Shown one piece after another: positions 43,352 through 50,243 of a stretch of DNA of 50,243 nucleotides. The stretch covers positions 1-50,243 of the forward strand of contig CAZTFQ010000014.1 of the NCBI GenBank assembly GCA_964613035.1, written 5' to 3'. A program made the translations under genes and the position numbers. Below the pieces are notes generated by a model. The model did not search any database and was not told where the DNA came from. It saw only the letters and a list, made by a program, of their open reading frames with translations. Every line of letters begins with the position of its first letter. Position 1 is the stretch's first letter. This stretch comes from CAVIQK01 sp964613035. GTDB taxonomy: Bacteria; Bacillota; Clostridia; Christensenellales; DTU072.

Positions 43352-44062
43352 TTAGTCAATACCGCCGTCTTCCGAGTCGGGATCGACCTTTTCGATGGTC
43401 TCGTCGTCTATTGAAGTTTTTTCTTCTCTTTTGGCGCGACACGTCGATGCTCCCGCCAATCTTGCCTTCTTTAGCGTAATCGCTATCGGCGGCACTATCA
43501 GCGAAAACGCCACTATCTCTATTATGAAGTTTAGCCCGAACCACGCCAGGATGAATTCAACGTCTATCGCTGTACCAGAAGAGAGCGTCGTACCCGAAAA
43601 AAACAACAGCGTGAATGCGGACACCAGTCCGGTGTTGGTCAACACCCCGAGAGCCGTGGCTATCGCGCCCGACGCCGTGTCCAAAGTCAATGCCGCCTTA
43701 GAGGAGAGGGGACGGTCGATTTTTCTTATAATCGCTTTCGTCCCGTTATAGAAGCACCACGATACGACTCCTATCATGATTCTGGGCAAAATACACACGA
43801 GCGGGTTTTGAAAAACCGCCGCTATCGGCGACGCCGCCTTGGTCGTGAACCACGCCAGATAATTGATAAGACCCAAGAAGCATCCTACGGAGAGCGTCGT
43901 CAGGAAGTCTTGACAGAGCGCCGTTATAAGGAGCGGCAATATCATCAGCGCGAGCGTCACCGGACCGAAGCTGATCGGGACGAAGGAAAAGACAATGGTC
44001 AACGCGACCATTACGGAGATAAAAGCGATTTTTTTTGTCCTTTCCGGAGATATTTTTTTCAT
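43352..44062 (-). CDS. ECF transporter S component-like membrane protein
   Basis: A 236-residue protein with about five to six hydrophobic segments. The start, KKIAFISVMVALTIVFSFVPISFGPVTLALMILPLL, is typical of ECF-type vitamin-binding S components. The charged C-terminal tail (from about residue 205) is cytoplasmic. S components bind a vitamin and use a shared ATPase/EcfT module; no such module is in the window. The vitamin is unknown; no riboswitch is visible in the short leader. Confidence 0.75.
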   Translation of the reverse strand: MKKISPERTKKIAFISVMVALTIVFSFVPISFGPVTLALMILPLLITALCQDFLTTLSVGCFLGLINYLAWFTTKAASPIAAVFQNPLVCILPRIMIGVVSWCFYNGTKAIIRKIDRPLSSKAALTLDTASGAIATALGVLTNTGLVSAFTLLFFSGTTLSSGTAIDVEFILAWFGLNFIIEIVAFSLIVPPIAITLKKARLAGASTCRAKREEKTSIDDETIEKVDPDSEDGGID

Positions 44063-44099
44063 TTACGCGCTTTTCTCACTTTTTCGTTTATTCGAGGAT

Positions 44100-44128
44100 A
44101 TTATATATAAAACATTTGAAAAAGTAAA
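44100..44128 (-). promoter_or_regulatory. promoter of the ECF S component gene
   Basis: Minus-strand TTTACT (44123-44128), 17-base spacer, TATAAT (44100-44105). Confidence 0.65.
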
Positions 44129-44131
44129 GGA

Positions 44132-44160
44132 TTGACAAAGCTTTACATCGGGTGTATATT
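44132..44160 (+). promoter_or_regulatory. sigma-A promoter of the nahK operon
   Basis: Consensus TTGACA (44132-44137), 17-base spacer, TATATT (44155-44160). The leader carries a small hairpin CGGCGG/CCGCCG (44176-44181 with 44190-44195) 5 bases before the AAGGAG ribosome binding site. Confidence 0.8.
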
Positions 44161-44208
44161 TTAATTGTATAAATTCGGCGGTTTGATACCCGCCGCTAAG
44201 GAGCGAAA

Positions 44209-45306
44209 ATGGAAAATATCAAAGAAATAGCCGAGAAGTTCGGCGTACTGGGGAACGTAGACAAATTCGAAATATGCGGCATGGGTCATATTCACACCAC
44301 GTATCTCGTCACGACCAAGCACGAGTACGGGTCTTTTAAATATATACTCCAAAAAATCAATCACCACGTCTTCTCCGACGTGGACGGACTGATGAACAAT
44401 ATGAAGCTGATCACGGAGTTTATCCGCAACAACGTACGTAAAAGAGGCGAGGACGCGGGCAGAGCCACTCTCTTACTTCTTAAAACCAACGACGGAGAGC
44501 CCTATTACACCTCCGACGACGGCAACTACTATCGTTGCTACGTCTATATCGGCAACGTCGCGTCCATCACCGACGCCACCGATCCTCATCAACTGTACCT
44601 CTCCGGAATAGGCTTCGGCAGATTCCAAAAGAACCTAGACGGCTTCGACGCCACTCAGCTCACCGAGGCTATACCCGACTTCCACAACACCGTCAAGAGA
44701 TACGAGACGTTCGAAAAAGCCGTACAAGCCGACGTTATGGGCAGAGCCGCATCCGTGAAAGACGAAATAGACTTCTTCCGCAGCCGCTCTCACTACGCGT
44801 CCAGAGTCGTCGATATGCTCGCCTCCGGCGAAATGCCTCTCAGAGTTACGCACAACGATACTAAAATCAACAACGTGCTCATCGACCTCTTCGAAGACCG
44901 CCCCGTAGCCGTCATAGATTTGGACACCGTTATGCCCGGTAGCATCCTGTACGACTTCGGCGACAGTATCAGAAGCGGAGCTAAACTCGGAGCGGAAGAC
45001 GAACCCGACCTCGACAAGGTTGGATTTTCTCTCGAGTATTACGAAGCTTTCGCAAAAGGCTTCATAAGAGAAGTCAAAGACAAGCTCACCCCCGTGGAAG
45101 TCGACAATATGGCTTTCGGCGCCATTCTGATGACGTACGAATGCGGCATGCGCTTCCTCACCGACTATCTCGAGGGCGACGTCTACTTCAAAGTACACCG
45201 CGACGGACACAACCTCGACCGCACGCACACTCAAATTAAGCTGGTACAGCTGATGGAAAAAGCTCTCCCCGAGATGGACGCCATCGTAAAAAAATATGCG
45301 CTATAG
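44209..45306 (+). CDS. nahK: N-acetylhexosamine 1-kinase-like phosphotransferase
   Basis: A 365-residue aminoglycoside-phosphotransferase-fold kinase. HNDTKINNVLID is the catalytic loop and VAVIDLDTVMPG the metal-binding loop. N-terminal FKYILQKINHHVFSDVDGLMNN closely resembles NahK/LnpB, which phosphorylates GlcNAc or GalNAc at C1 in the galacto-N-biose / lacto-N-biose pathway. The galE gene two places downstream supports this role (GalE also epimerises UDP-GlcNAc). Other enzymes of the pathway (phosphorylase, uridylyltransferase) are not in the window. AAGGAG before the ATG. Confidence 0.8.
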   Translation: MENIKEIAEKFGVLGNVDKFEICGMGHIHTTYLVTTKHEYGSFKYILQKINHHVFSDVDGLMNNMKLITEFIRNNVRKRGEDAGRATLLLLKTNDGEPYYTSDDGNYYRCYVYIGNVASITDATDPHQLYLSGIGFGRFQKNLDGFDATQLTEAIPDFHNTVKRYETFEKAVQADVMGRAASVKDEIDFFRSRSHYASRVVDMLASGEMPLRVTHNDTKINNVLIDLFEDRPVAVIDLDTVMPGSILYDFGDSIRSGAKLGAEDEPDLDKVGFSLEYYEAFAKGFIREVKDKLTPVEVDNMAFGAILMTYECGMRFLTDYLEGDVYFKVHRDGHNLDRTHTQIKLVQLMEKALPEMDAIVKKYAL

Positions 45307-45832
45307 TCTTCCTCTGCTGGATTGCGAAACGGGTCTCGCTCCCGCCCAAAACGGTTATGCGGAATATTCCGTGACCGATGAGTCGATTACGGTCGACTTC
45401 AGACTGGAAGAGGATTGCCCCAACCCCAAGCATCACGGATACAACGAACCTCTGCATGAGGGAGACATCGTAGAGATACTCCTGACTCTCGGCGATAAGA
45501 AAAAATATCTGGAGATAGAAGTCAATCTCAACGGCGCGCTCTATGCCGCGGTCATAACCAATCGTGACGGAGAAGGCGACATCTTAATAGACTTCCTTCC
45601 TTCTCACGAGGTAACGTATTCTACTTCTATCGCCGACGGCATATGGTCTACGCGGATAGAGCTGCCTATATCGTGGCTAAAGACTTTAGGTTTCCGAAAC
45701 AACGAGTGTTGGAACCTGTTACGCGAGGATTATGATGACGACGGCAATATGAGGCTGTCCTGTATCAGTCCCACGTACGCGAGGAGTTTTCATAAAATCA
45801 AGGCATTTTTGCCTATAAATAAAGGAGAATAA
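45296..45832 (+). CDS. CBM9-like carbohydrate-binding protein (no signal peptide)
   Basis: A 178-residue protein resembling family 9 carbohydrate-binding / DOMON-like modules: GDIVEILLTLGDKKKYLEIEVNLNGALY, STRIELPISWLKTLGF, EDYDDDGNMRLSCISP. It has no signal peptide, so it would act in the cytoplasm, unusual for a CBM. Its start overlaps nahK by 11 bases and it ends 1 base before galE, so it is tightly bound into a nahK-galE operon. Possible sensor, accessory subunit or hydrolase remnant; unknown. Confidence 0.65.
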   Translation: MRYSLPLLDCETGLAPAQNGYAEYSVTDESITVDFRLEEDCPNPKHHGYNEPLHEGDIVEILLTLGDKKKYLEIEVNLNGALYAAVITNRDGEGDILIDFLPSHEVTYSTSIADGIWSTRIELPISWLKTLGFRNNECWNLLREDYDDDGNMRLSCISPTYARSFHKIKAFLPINKGE

Positions 45833-45833
45833 A

Positions 45834-46844
45834 ATGAAAGTTCTTGTTACCGGCGGAGCCGGATACATAGCAAGTCACACCAACATCGTCCTCTTGGAGG
45901 CGGGTCACGAAGTCGTTGCGGTAGACAACTTCTGTAACAGCAGCGTAGAGAGTATCAATCGCGTAGAAGAAATCACCGGCAAAAAAATCGCTTTTTATGA
46001 AGCGGACGTACGTGATAAAGACGCCCTGAGAGCTATCTTCAAGGAAGAACACATCGATGCCGTCATCCACTTTGCGGGACTTAAAGCGGTCGGCGAGAGC
46101 TGCGCCAAGCCTCTACTTTACTACGACAACAATCTCGGGTCCACCCTCGCGCTTATCGAGATTATGGAAGAGTTTGAAGTGAAGAGACTGGTTTTCTCCT
46201 CTTCCGCTACGGTCTACGGCACGCCCGAGAGACTCCCTCTCGACGAAGAATGTCACCTCTCCACGACCAATCCTTACGGCGCGACCAAGCTCATGATAGA
46301 GGATATATTCAGAGATATATACAAGGCAGACAACAGCTGGCATATCAGCCTGCTACGTTACTTCAACCCCGTCGGCGCGCATCCGTCAGGAAAAATCGGC
46401 GAGGACCCCAAGGGTATCCCCAACAACCTGATGCCTTTTGTCGCGCAAGTAGCTATCGGCAGACTCCCTCACGTCAACGTCTTCGGTGACGACTACGACA
46501 CCCCCGACGGAACGGGCGTCAGAGATTACATCCACGTAGTGGACCTTGCCAGAGCACACCTCGCCGCACTCGACAATATCGAAAAATTCGGTTGCGACGC
46601 AGTCAACGTCGGCACCGGTACCGGCTACTCCGTCCTCGATATGGTCAAAGCCTTCGGCAAAGCCTGCGGTCACGAGATACCCTATCGTATAGCCCCCAGA
46701 CGCCCCGGCGACATCGCGTCCTGCTACGCCAGCCCCAAAAAGGCGAAAGAACTCCTCGGCTGGGAAGCTCTCTACAACCTCGACGATATGTGCAGAGACC
46801 TCTGGAAATGGCAGACACTCAACCCCAACGGTTATAATAAATAA
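45834..46844 (+). CDS. galE: UDP-glucose 4-epimerase
   Basis: A 336-residue short-chain dehydrogenase-type epimerase that interconverts UDP-glucose and UDP-galactose (often also the N-acetyl forms). NAD motif GGAGYIASH (7-15), catalytic SSSATVYG with NPYGATK (Tyr-X3-Lys), and RYFNPVGAHPSG. Normal length. AAAGGAG lies 7 bases before the ATG. Last gene of the nahK operon, ended by the terminator at 46862-46901. Confidence 0.95.
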   Translation: MKVLVTGGAGYIASHTNIVLLEAGHEVVAVDNFCNSSVESINRVEEITGKKIAFYEADVRDKDALRAIFKEEHIDAVIHFAGLKAVGESCAKPLLYYDNNLGSTLALIEIMEEFEVKRLVFSSSATVYGTPERLPLDEECHLSTTNPYGATKLMIEDIFRDIYKADNSWHISLLRYFNPVGAHPSGKIGEDPKGIPNNLMPFVAQVAIGRLPHVNVFGDDYDTPDGTGVRDYIHVVDLARAHLAALDNIEKFGCDAVNVGTGTGYSVLDMVKAFGKACGHEIPYRIAPRRPGDIASCYASPKKAKELLGWEALYNLDDMCRDLWKWQTLNPNGYNK

Positions 46845-46861
46845 AATTCAATTCATCCTTT

Positions 46862-46901
46862 GTAAAGAAAAGAGCCGCATAATACGGCTCTTTTTCTTTA
46901 C
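46862..46901. terminator. bidirectional terminator after galE
   Basis: 10-bp stem AAAAGAGCCG/CGGCTCTTTT (46868-46877 with 46885-46894) extended by GTAAAG/CTTTAC arms, between convergent genes. Confidence 0.85.
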
Positions 46902-46916
46902 TTTCTCTTACTCTTT

Positions 46917-47732
46917 TTATCCGACGAAACCGCCGTAAAAATTTTCTTGTGCCGACTTATAAGTTATAGCGCGAAATCTGTTTACAGAACTCTGAAAATC
47001 ACTATCTAACATCATTATATTAGCTTCGTCTGCAAGTTTGTCTTCGAATTCTTGTTTCAGTCGATTATATTCTTCCCCTATCTTATCGGCACTCGAGTAA
47101 AAATAATCCCCGTCCGATTTTGAAAAACAATACACTCCTTCATTATATACATACGCAACCGCTTCCGAGGTCTCGGGATCATATTCGACTTCCATATACA
47201 TATAACCGTCTGCTTCTCCGAGACCCGAAACCCCCATCTCTATCGATATAACGTTACCGCTCTTAAATACGGGCATCATCAACATTCCTACGTCCTTGCT
47301 TCCGGTTCCGTTGAAGTCCGTAAAAAATTTCAGTATTTTATTGTTCTCTATGGCGGTATCAGTATCGGAATATAAATCTGCCGTCAATTCTAAAACGGCA
47401 GCCAGACATATGTAGTAATGCTTTGCTAAACCGATATATTCGGTACGCTCTTCGTCGATTTTTTCGCCCGACTCTATCGGTGCATTCTGCGGAGCGGTCT
47501 CGTCATATACGAAATTCTCCTGCTTATAAATGGACTGCGCGATCGCGTCGAGCAGAGCGGCTTTACCCGCGTTGTCCAGATTCTCGGGCGAAACCTTTCC
47601 GCCGTTACTGTGTGAACCGTCCTCGCTGCCCGAGCCGTTGCCCCGATTAAATAAGTCGCACGATGTGAGTGTGAAGCTCATAATAAGCGTAAGTACTACG
47701 ATTATGAGCGTAGCAAAAAAATTCTTCTTCAT
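46917..47732 (-). CDS. hypothetical lipoprotein
   Basis: A 271-residue exported lipoprotein: signal peptide 1-24 with lipobox LTSC (Cys25), then a Gly/Ser/Asn linker (about 30-50) and an acidic, mostly helical domain. No family recognised. AAAGGAGACAGG before the ATG. Monocistronic, convergent with galE. Confidence 0.75.
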   Translation of the reverse strand: MKKNFFATLIIVVLTLIMSFTLTSCDLFNRGNGSGSEDGSHSNGGKVSPENLDNAGKAALLDAIAQSIYKQENFVYDETAPQNAPIESGEKIDEERTEYIGLAKHYYICLAAVLELTADLYSDTDTAIENNKILKFFTDFNGTGSKDVGMLMMPVFKSGNVISIEMGVSGLGEADGYMYMEVEYDPETSEAVAYVYNEGVYCFSKSDGDYFYSSADKIGEEYNRLKQEFEDKLADEANIMMLDSDFQSSVNRFRAITYKSAQENFYGGFVG

Positions 47733-47780
47733 TTTGTCCTGTCTCCTTTAGTTTTATTACCCTTAGTCTACCCCCCCCCG

Positions 47781-47806
47781 GATGATTTTTGTCAACAAAA
47801 ATCATC
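47781..47806. repeat. 12-bp hairpin, also present in part at 48005-48021
   Basis: GATGATTTTTGT/ACAAAAATCATC (47781-47792 with 47795-47806), right after C9 (47771-47779). The left arm and loop recur at 48005-48021. Confidence 0.7.
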
Positions 47807-47811
47807 AACTT

Positions 47812-47915
47812 AATGAATCCTTAACGGATTCGTTATATTAGTCTGACGACGAGTGAAATTCACCGTTGGTGAGTGAAATTCGCCTGTGGCGAGTTAAGGA
47901 TTCATTTAATATAAC
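47812..47915. repeat. structured intergenic repeat with 14-bp and 9-bp inverted arms
   Basis: Arms A (47812-47825) and A' (47893-47906) are perfectly complementary over 14 bases. Arms B (47832-47840) and B' (47907-47915) are complementary over 9 bases in the order A-B-A'-B'. Between them is a 20-base direct repeat (47851-47870 and 47871-47890), each copy containing a mini-hairpin (CACC-GTT-GGTG; CGCC-TGT-GGCG). No gene is visible in 47733-48193. Confidence 0.7.
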
Positions 47916-48093
47916 TTTGTCTGCAAGTCAAACTATAACGCAAAACTCGTTTTGCTCATAACTTTTCATTGACAACCCCATAACCCGAGATCGCAATACA
48001 TAGAATGATTTTTGTCAACAATTTTCCACAAAAATTATAATTATCGTCTCCGAATACAGACGGTTATGAGTTATGAGTTGTGGTTTGTCTTTC

Positions 48094-48145
48094 GACGAGT
48101 TATATCGCCTTGCGGCGGTTTAATTCGCCCACGGCGAGATATTAG
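48094..48145. repeat. second member of the mini-hairpin repeat family
   Basis: GAGTTATATCGCC-TTGC-GGCG and AATTCGCC-CAC-GGCGAG units (stems 48106-48109/48114-48117 and 48126-48129/48133-48136), related to the repeat at 47851-47893. It lies just before the DUF4143 gene end. Confidence 0.65.
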
Positions 48146-48193
48146 GAGAAATGCCCCCATAAAACAAGCTAAAACCAGCGAATTTTTACCCCG

Positions 48194-49444
48194 TTAAAAC
48201 CTTCGTTCTTCTCTCATAAATTCTATTAGATTGGCATGAATTATTCCGTTTCTCTTTTGAAGTAAGGTATCCGTTGTAAGTAAATACTTAGGATAATTAT
48301 CCCAAGTGATACTTTCCAAACTTCTATACTCTCGTTCTTCTGTATCTCTACTCGCCAAAATCGTATACGCCACTTGAACATAAGAATAGTCGGATTGATT
48401 ATTTCTTAATATAAAATCACATTCGAGCTTTCCGATTCTTCCTACGCTCACAGAATAATCCATACCGACAGCATAGGTGTAAACTATGTTTTCTAATGCC
48501 GGACCGAAATTGATTCTATTATCCGTATTCAATGCGTAATAAAAGGATAAATCGGATAAATAGAACTTCTTTTCGCCTGTTAGAGATTTTCTCGATTTCA
48601 TATCGAAACGATTACACGACATAAGAATTTTTGCGCTTACCAATGCATCTATATATCTATTTACGGTTTCTCTTTTAACGTTGATACCGTTCTTCGCCAA
48701 ATCTTCTACAATATTGGTGATGCTTGTAGCCGAACCGAAGTTGTTGATAATATAAGTCATCACCGAATCGAAGACCGATTTATTTCTAATTTTTACTCGT
48801 TTTTTAATATCCTTTTCGTATATTTCCGTAACGAGATTTTTCACATAATTTCTCTTATCGTCAATAGAATCTAATTTTACTGCAAACGGGAATCCGCCTT
48901 CCGTTATATAGTTGCGAAGCTCGGTTTGATCATCGGGCGATATGATTTTATTAAAATGCTTTTTCGCATTTAGATATTCGTCGAAGGAAAGAGGCAAAAT
49001 ATTAAATTCAACATATCGACCTGTTAACTTTGTAACGAGTTCTCCGGATAACAAATAAGAATTAGAGCCTGTTATGAAGATTGAAAAATCGCCTTCCTCA
49101 CGCCATGCGTTTAATATCGTTTCGAAATTATTAACATTCTGAACTTCGTCGATAAATAAATATTTCTTACCTTGCGCAGTATTATGCTTTTCAATTAAGG
49201 CATCCAGCTTTTCGGGAGTATTTATGTTTATATAAGGCTTTTTGTCGAGATTAAAATATAAAATATTATCTTCGCAAACGCCTTGCGACAAAAGTTCGCG
49301 TATAATTAAATTCATAATAGAAGATTTTCCGCACCGTCTAACTCCGGTTAAAACCTTTATTATTTCACACTCGTGATAAAAGCCCCTTATTTTAGATAAA
49401 TATTTTTCTCTGCTATACAAATCTTGCTGTATGTCGATCTTCAT
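48194..49444 (-). CDS. DUF4143-type AAA ATPase
   Basis: A 416-residue protein of the AAA_14/DUF4143 group. Walker A GVRRCGKSSI (about 33-42), Walker B YLFIDEVQNV (about 94-103), sensor region FITGSNSYLLSGELVTKLTGRY, then a winged-helix part and the DUF4143 nuclease-like C-terminus (LEN...VGRIGKLECDFILRN, with an E-C-D-F type motif). Function is unknown; such genes are scattered and often occur near repeats and mobile regions. AT-rich compared with neighbours. No strong ribosome binding site (GAGGTG 7 bases upstream is adequate). Confidence 0.85.
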   Translation of the reverse strand: MKIDIQQDLYSREKYLSKIRGFYHECEIIKVLTGVRRCGKSSIMNLIIRELLSQGVCEDNILYFNLDKKPYININTPEKLDALIEKHNTAQGKKYLFIDEVQNVNNFETILNAWREEGDFSIFITGSNSYLLSGELVTKLTGRYVEFNILPLSFDEYLNAKKHFNKIISPDDQTELRNYITEGGFPFAVKLDSIDDKRNYVKNLVTEIYEKDIKKRVKIRNKSVFDSVMTYIINNFGSATSITNIVEDLAKNGINVKRETVNRYIDALVSAKILMSCNRFDMKSRKSLTGEKKFYLSDLSFYYALNTDNRINFGPALENIVYTYAVGMDYSVSVGRIGKLECDFILRNNQSDYSYVQVAYTILASRDTEEREYRSLESITWDNYPKYLLTTDTLLQKRNGIIHANLIEFMREERRF

Positions 49445-49847
49445 ATAAACACCTCTTGTTTTTTTATAAGTATATCATAATTAAATGCAAATTGCGAGTT
49501 AAGAGGGTATAATTTATAAAAAAATAATTTTTTACACCCTTAAACACATTATTTGTAAAAGTATAACAAAATATGTCGTGTTTTGTAGATTTATATATCG
49601 TATTATTTCCGTTTTTTATAGCCTTTCGCGATATCGTTGTAGCACAAGTCAGAGTGAGAAATGGGCTGAATATATGCGTAGAATAGGCGCGTCTGATACA
49701 ACCCTAGAAAAAATGAATATGAAAACAAAAAGCAGCTAAACCCGATTATGGGCATATCTGCCTTAGGAGTTTTGAGTTATGATTCGTACTCGATGAAGAA
49801 ACCCGTAAACCTAACGTGGTATCACACCCAAGATAATCGAATAAGAA

Positions 49848-49873
49848 AACGACACCCACAAAAGGGTGTCGTT
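49848..49873 (-). terminator. terminator of tuf
   Basis: A perfect 10-bp stem AACGACACCC/GGGTGTCGTT (49848-49857 with 49864-49873), followed on the minus strand by TTTTCTT. The remaining gap 49445-49847 is AT-rich with no gene I can support. Confidence 0.85.
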
Positions 49874-49916
49874 ACTATTAAAACTTACTATGGAGTTTTA
49901 TTTTCCAGTCTATCGA

Positions 49917-50243
49917 TTATTTGAAGATCTTAGCAACAACGCCGGATCCTACGGTTCTGCCACCTTCACGGATAGCGAAACGGAGACCTTCTTCCATTGC
50001 GATAGGGGTGATAAGGGTGATGTTCATCTCGATGTTATCTCCGGGCATAACCATTTCGACGCCTTCAGGAAGCTGGATGGTGCCGGTAACGTCGGTTGTT
50101 CTGAAGTAGAACTGAGGACGATATCCGTTGAAGAAAGGAGTGTGACGGCCGCCTTCTTCTTTCTTAAGGACGTAGACCTGGCTGGAGAACTCGGTGTGAG
50201 GTTTGACGGTGCCGGGTTTGGCAATGACTTGACCTCTTTCGAT
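49917..50243 (-). CDS. tuf: elongation factor Tu, C-terminal 108 residues (runs off the right edge)
   Basis: An open frame on the minus strand ends at TAA 49917-49919 and continues past base 50243. It encodes the end of EF-Tu, which brings aminoacyl-tRNA to the ribosome: IERGQVIAKPGTVKPH, FFNGYRPQFYFRTTDVTG, VMPGDNIEMNITLI, FAIREGGRTVGSGVVAKI. This is domain 3, which binds tRNA and EF-Ts. Full identity over conserved positions makes the call certain; the start lies outside. Confidence 0.97.
   Translation of the reverse strand: MERGQVIAKPGTVKPHTEFSSQVYVLKKEEGGRHTPFFNGYRPQFYFRTTDVTGTIQLPEGVEMVMPGDNIEMNITLITPIAMEEGLRFAIREGGRTVGSGVVAKIFK

Noticed and set aside
44063..44208. Vitamin riboswitch upstream of the ECF S component
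   Set aside because: The leader is too short (under 40 bases from the predicted start) and no conserved aptamer is visible.
49621..49790. Remnant gene in the gap before tuf
   Set aside because: Short frames only, with stops in all frames and no recognisable product.

Overview
The window looks like chromosome of an uncultured, anaerobic, fermentative member of the Clostridia (Bacillota). This is inferred from gene content, not from a database match. Supporting features are spore maturation genes (spmA/spmB), a c-di-AMP cyclase of the CdaA type, a GPH-family sugar symporter, an oligo-1,6-glucosidase, NahK/GalE hexosamine-galactose genes, sigma-A promoters with 17-bp spacers, strong Shine-Dalgarno sequences and many TAA stops. 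Most of the window has even, moderate GC. A few patches (1-800, 32.0-32.9 kb, 39.8-42.1 kb, 47.7-49.9 kb) are clearly more AT-rich and hold the repeats and foreign-looking genes.

Layout. 1-302 is the start of an AT-rich hypothetical gene leaving the window. 0.8-6.6 kb is a leftward carbohydrate locus: an oxidoreductase fused to carbohydrate-binding-like repeats, a DUF624-like membrane protein, a LacI regulator and a DUF4832 glycosidase-like protein. A palindromic LacI-type operator sits just downstream of its promoter. 6.8-10.7 kb holds a C45 acyltransferase/hydrolase, a TIR-domain plus SAM-methyltransferase fusion and an M18 aminopeptidase. 10.9-19.5 kb is a leftward housekeeping block: holA, a membrane protein, cdaA, lysC, secG, smpB, recF, argS and a PHP phosphatase. 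19.7-30.8 kb carries a cation/proton antiporter, a BMP lipoprotein with a GPH symporter, a PflX-like radical SAM enzyme, spmAB (leftward), a membrane metallopeptidase, a GH13 glucosidase, a zinc-dependent phospholipase C-like protein and a PAP2 phosphatase.

30.9-39.7 kb contains a flavin-reductase-like protein with a C-terminal PCP_red-like domain, tRNA-Arg(CCT), a repeat-rich gap, a small hypothetical gene, rsmI and a trmN6-like methyltransferase, a 50-residue mini-gene, and the tight secA-prfB-tsaD operon. 39.9-42.1 kb is an AT-rich pair of exported proteins including a cysteine-peptidase-like protein. 42.2-44.1 kb has two small hypothetical proteins and an ECF-type S component. 44.2-46.8 kb is the nahK / CBM9-like / galE operon. 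The right end has a lipoprotein, a repeat-dense gap, a DUF4143 AAA ATPase and the 3' end of tuf.

No single large new system stands out. The best leads are the TIR-methyltransferase fusion, the oxidoreductase/carbohydrate-binding chimera (natural fusion, deletion scar or assembly error), the flavin reductase with a PCP_red-like tail, the CBM9-like protein inside the nahK-galE operon, and intergenic repeats whose mini-hairpins show a compensatory base-pair change.
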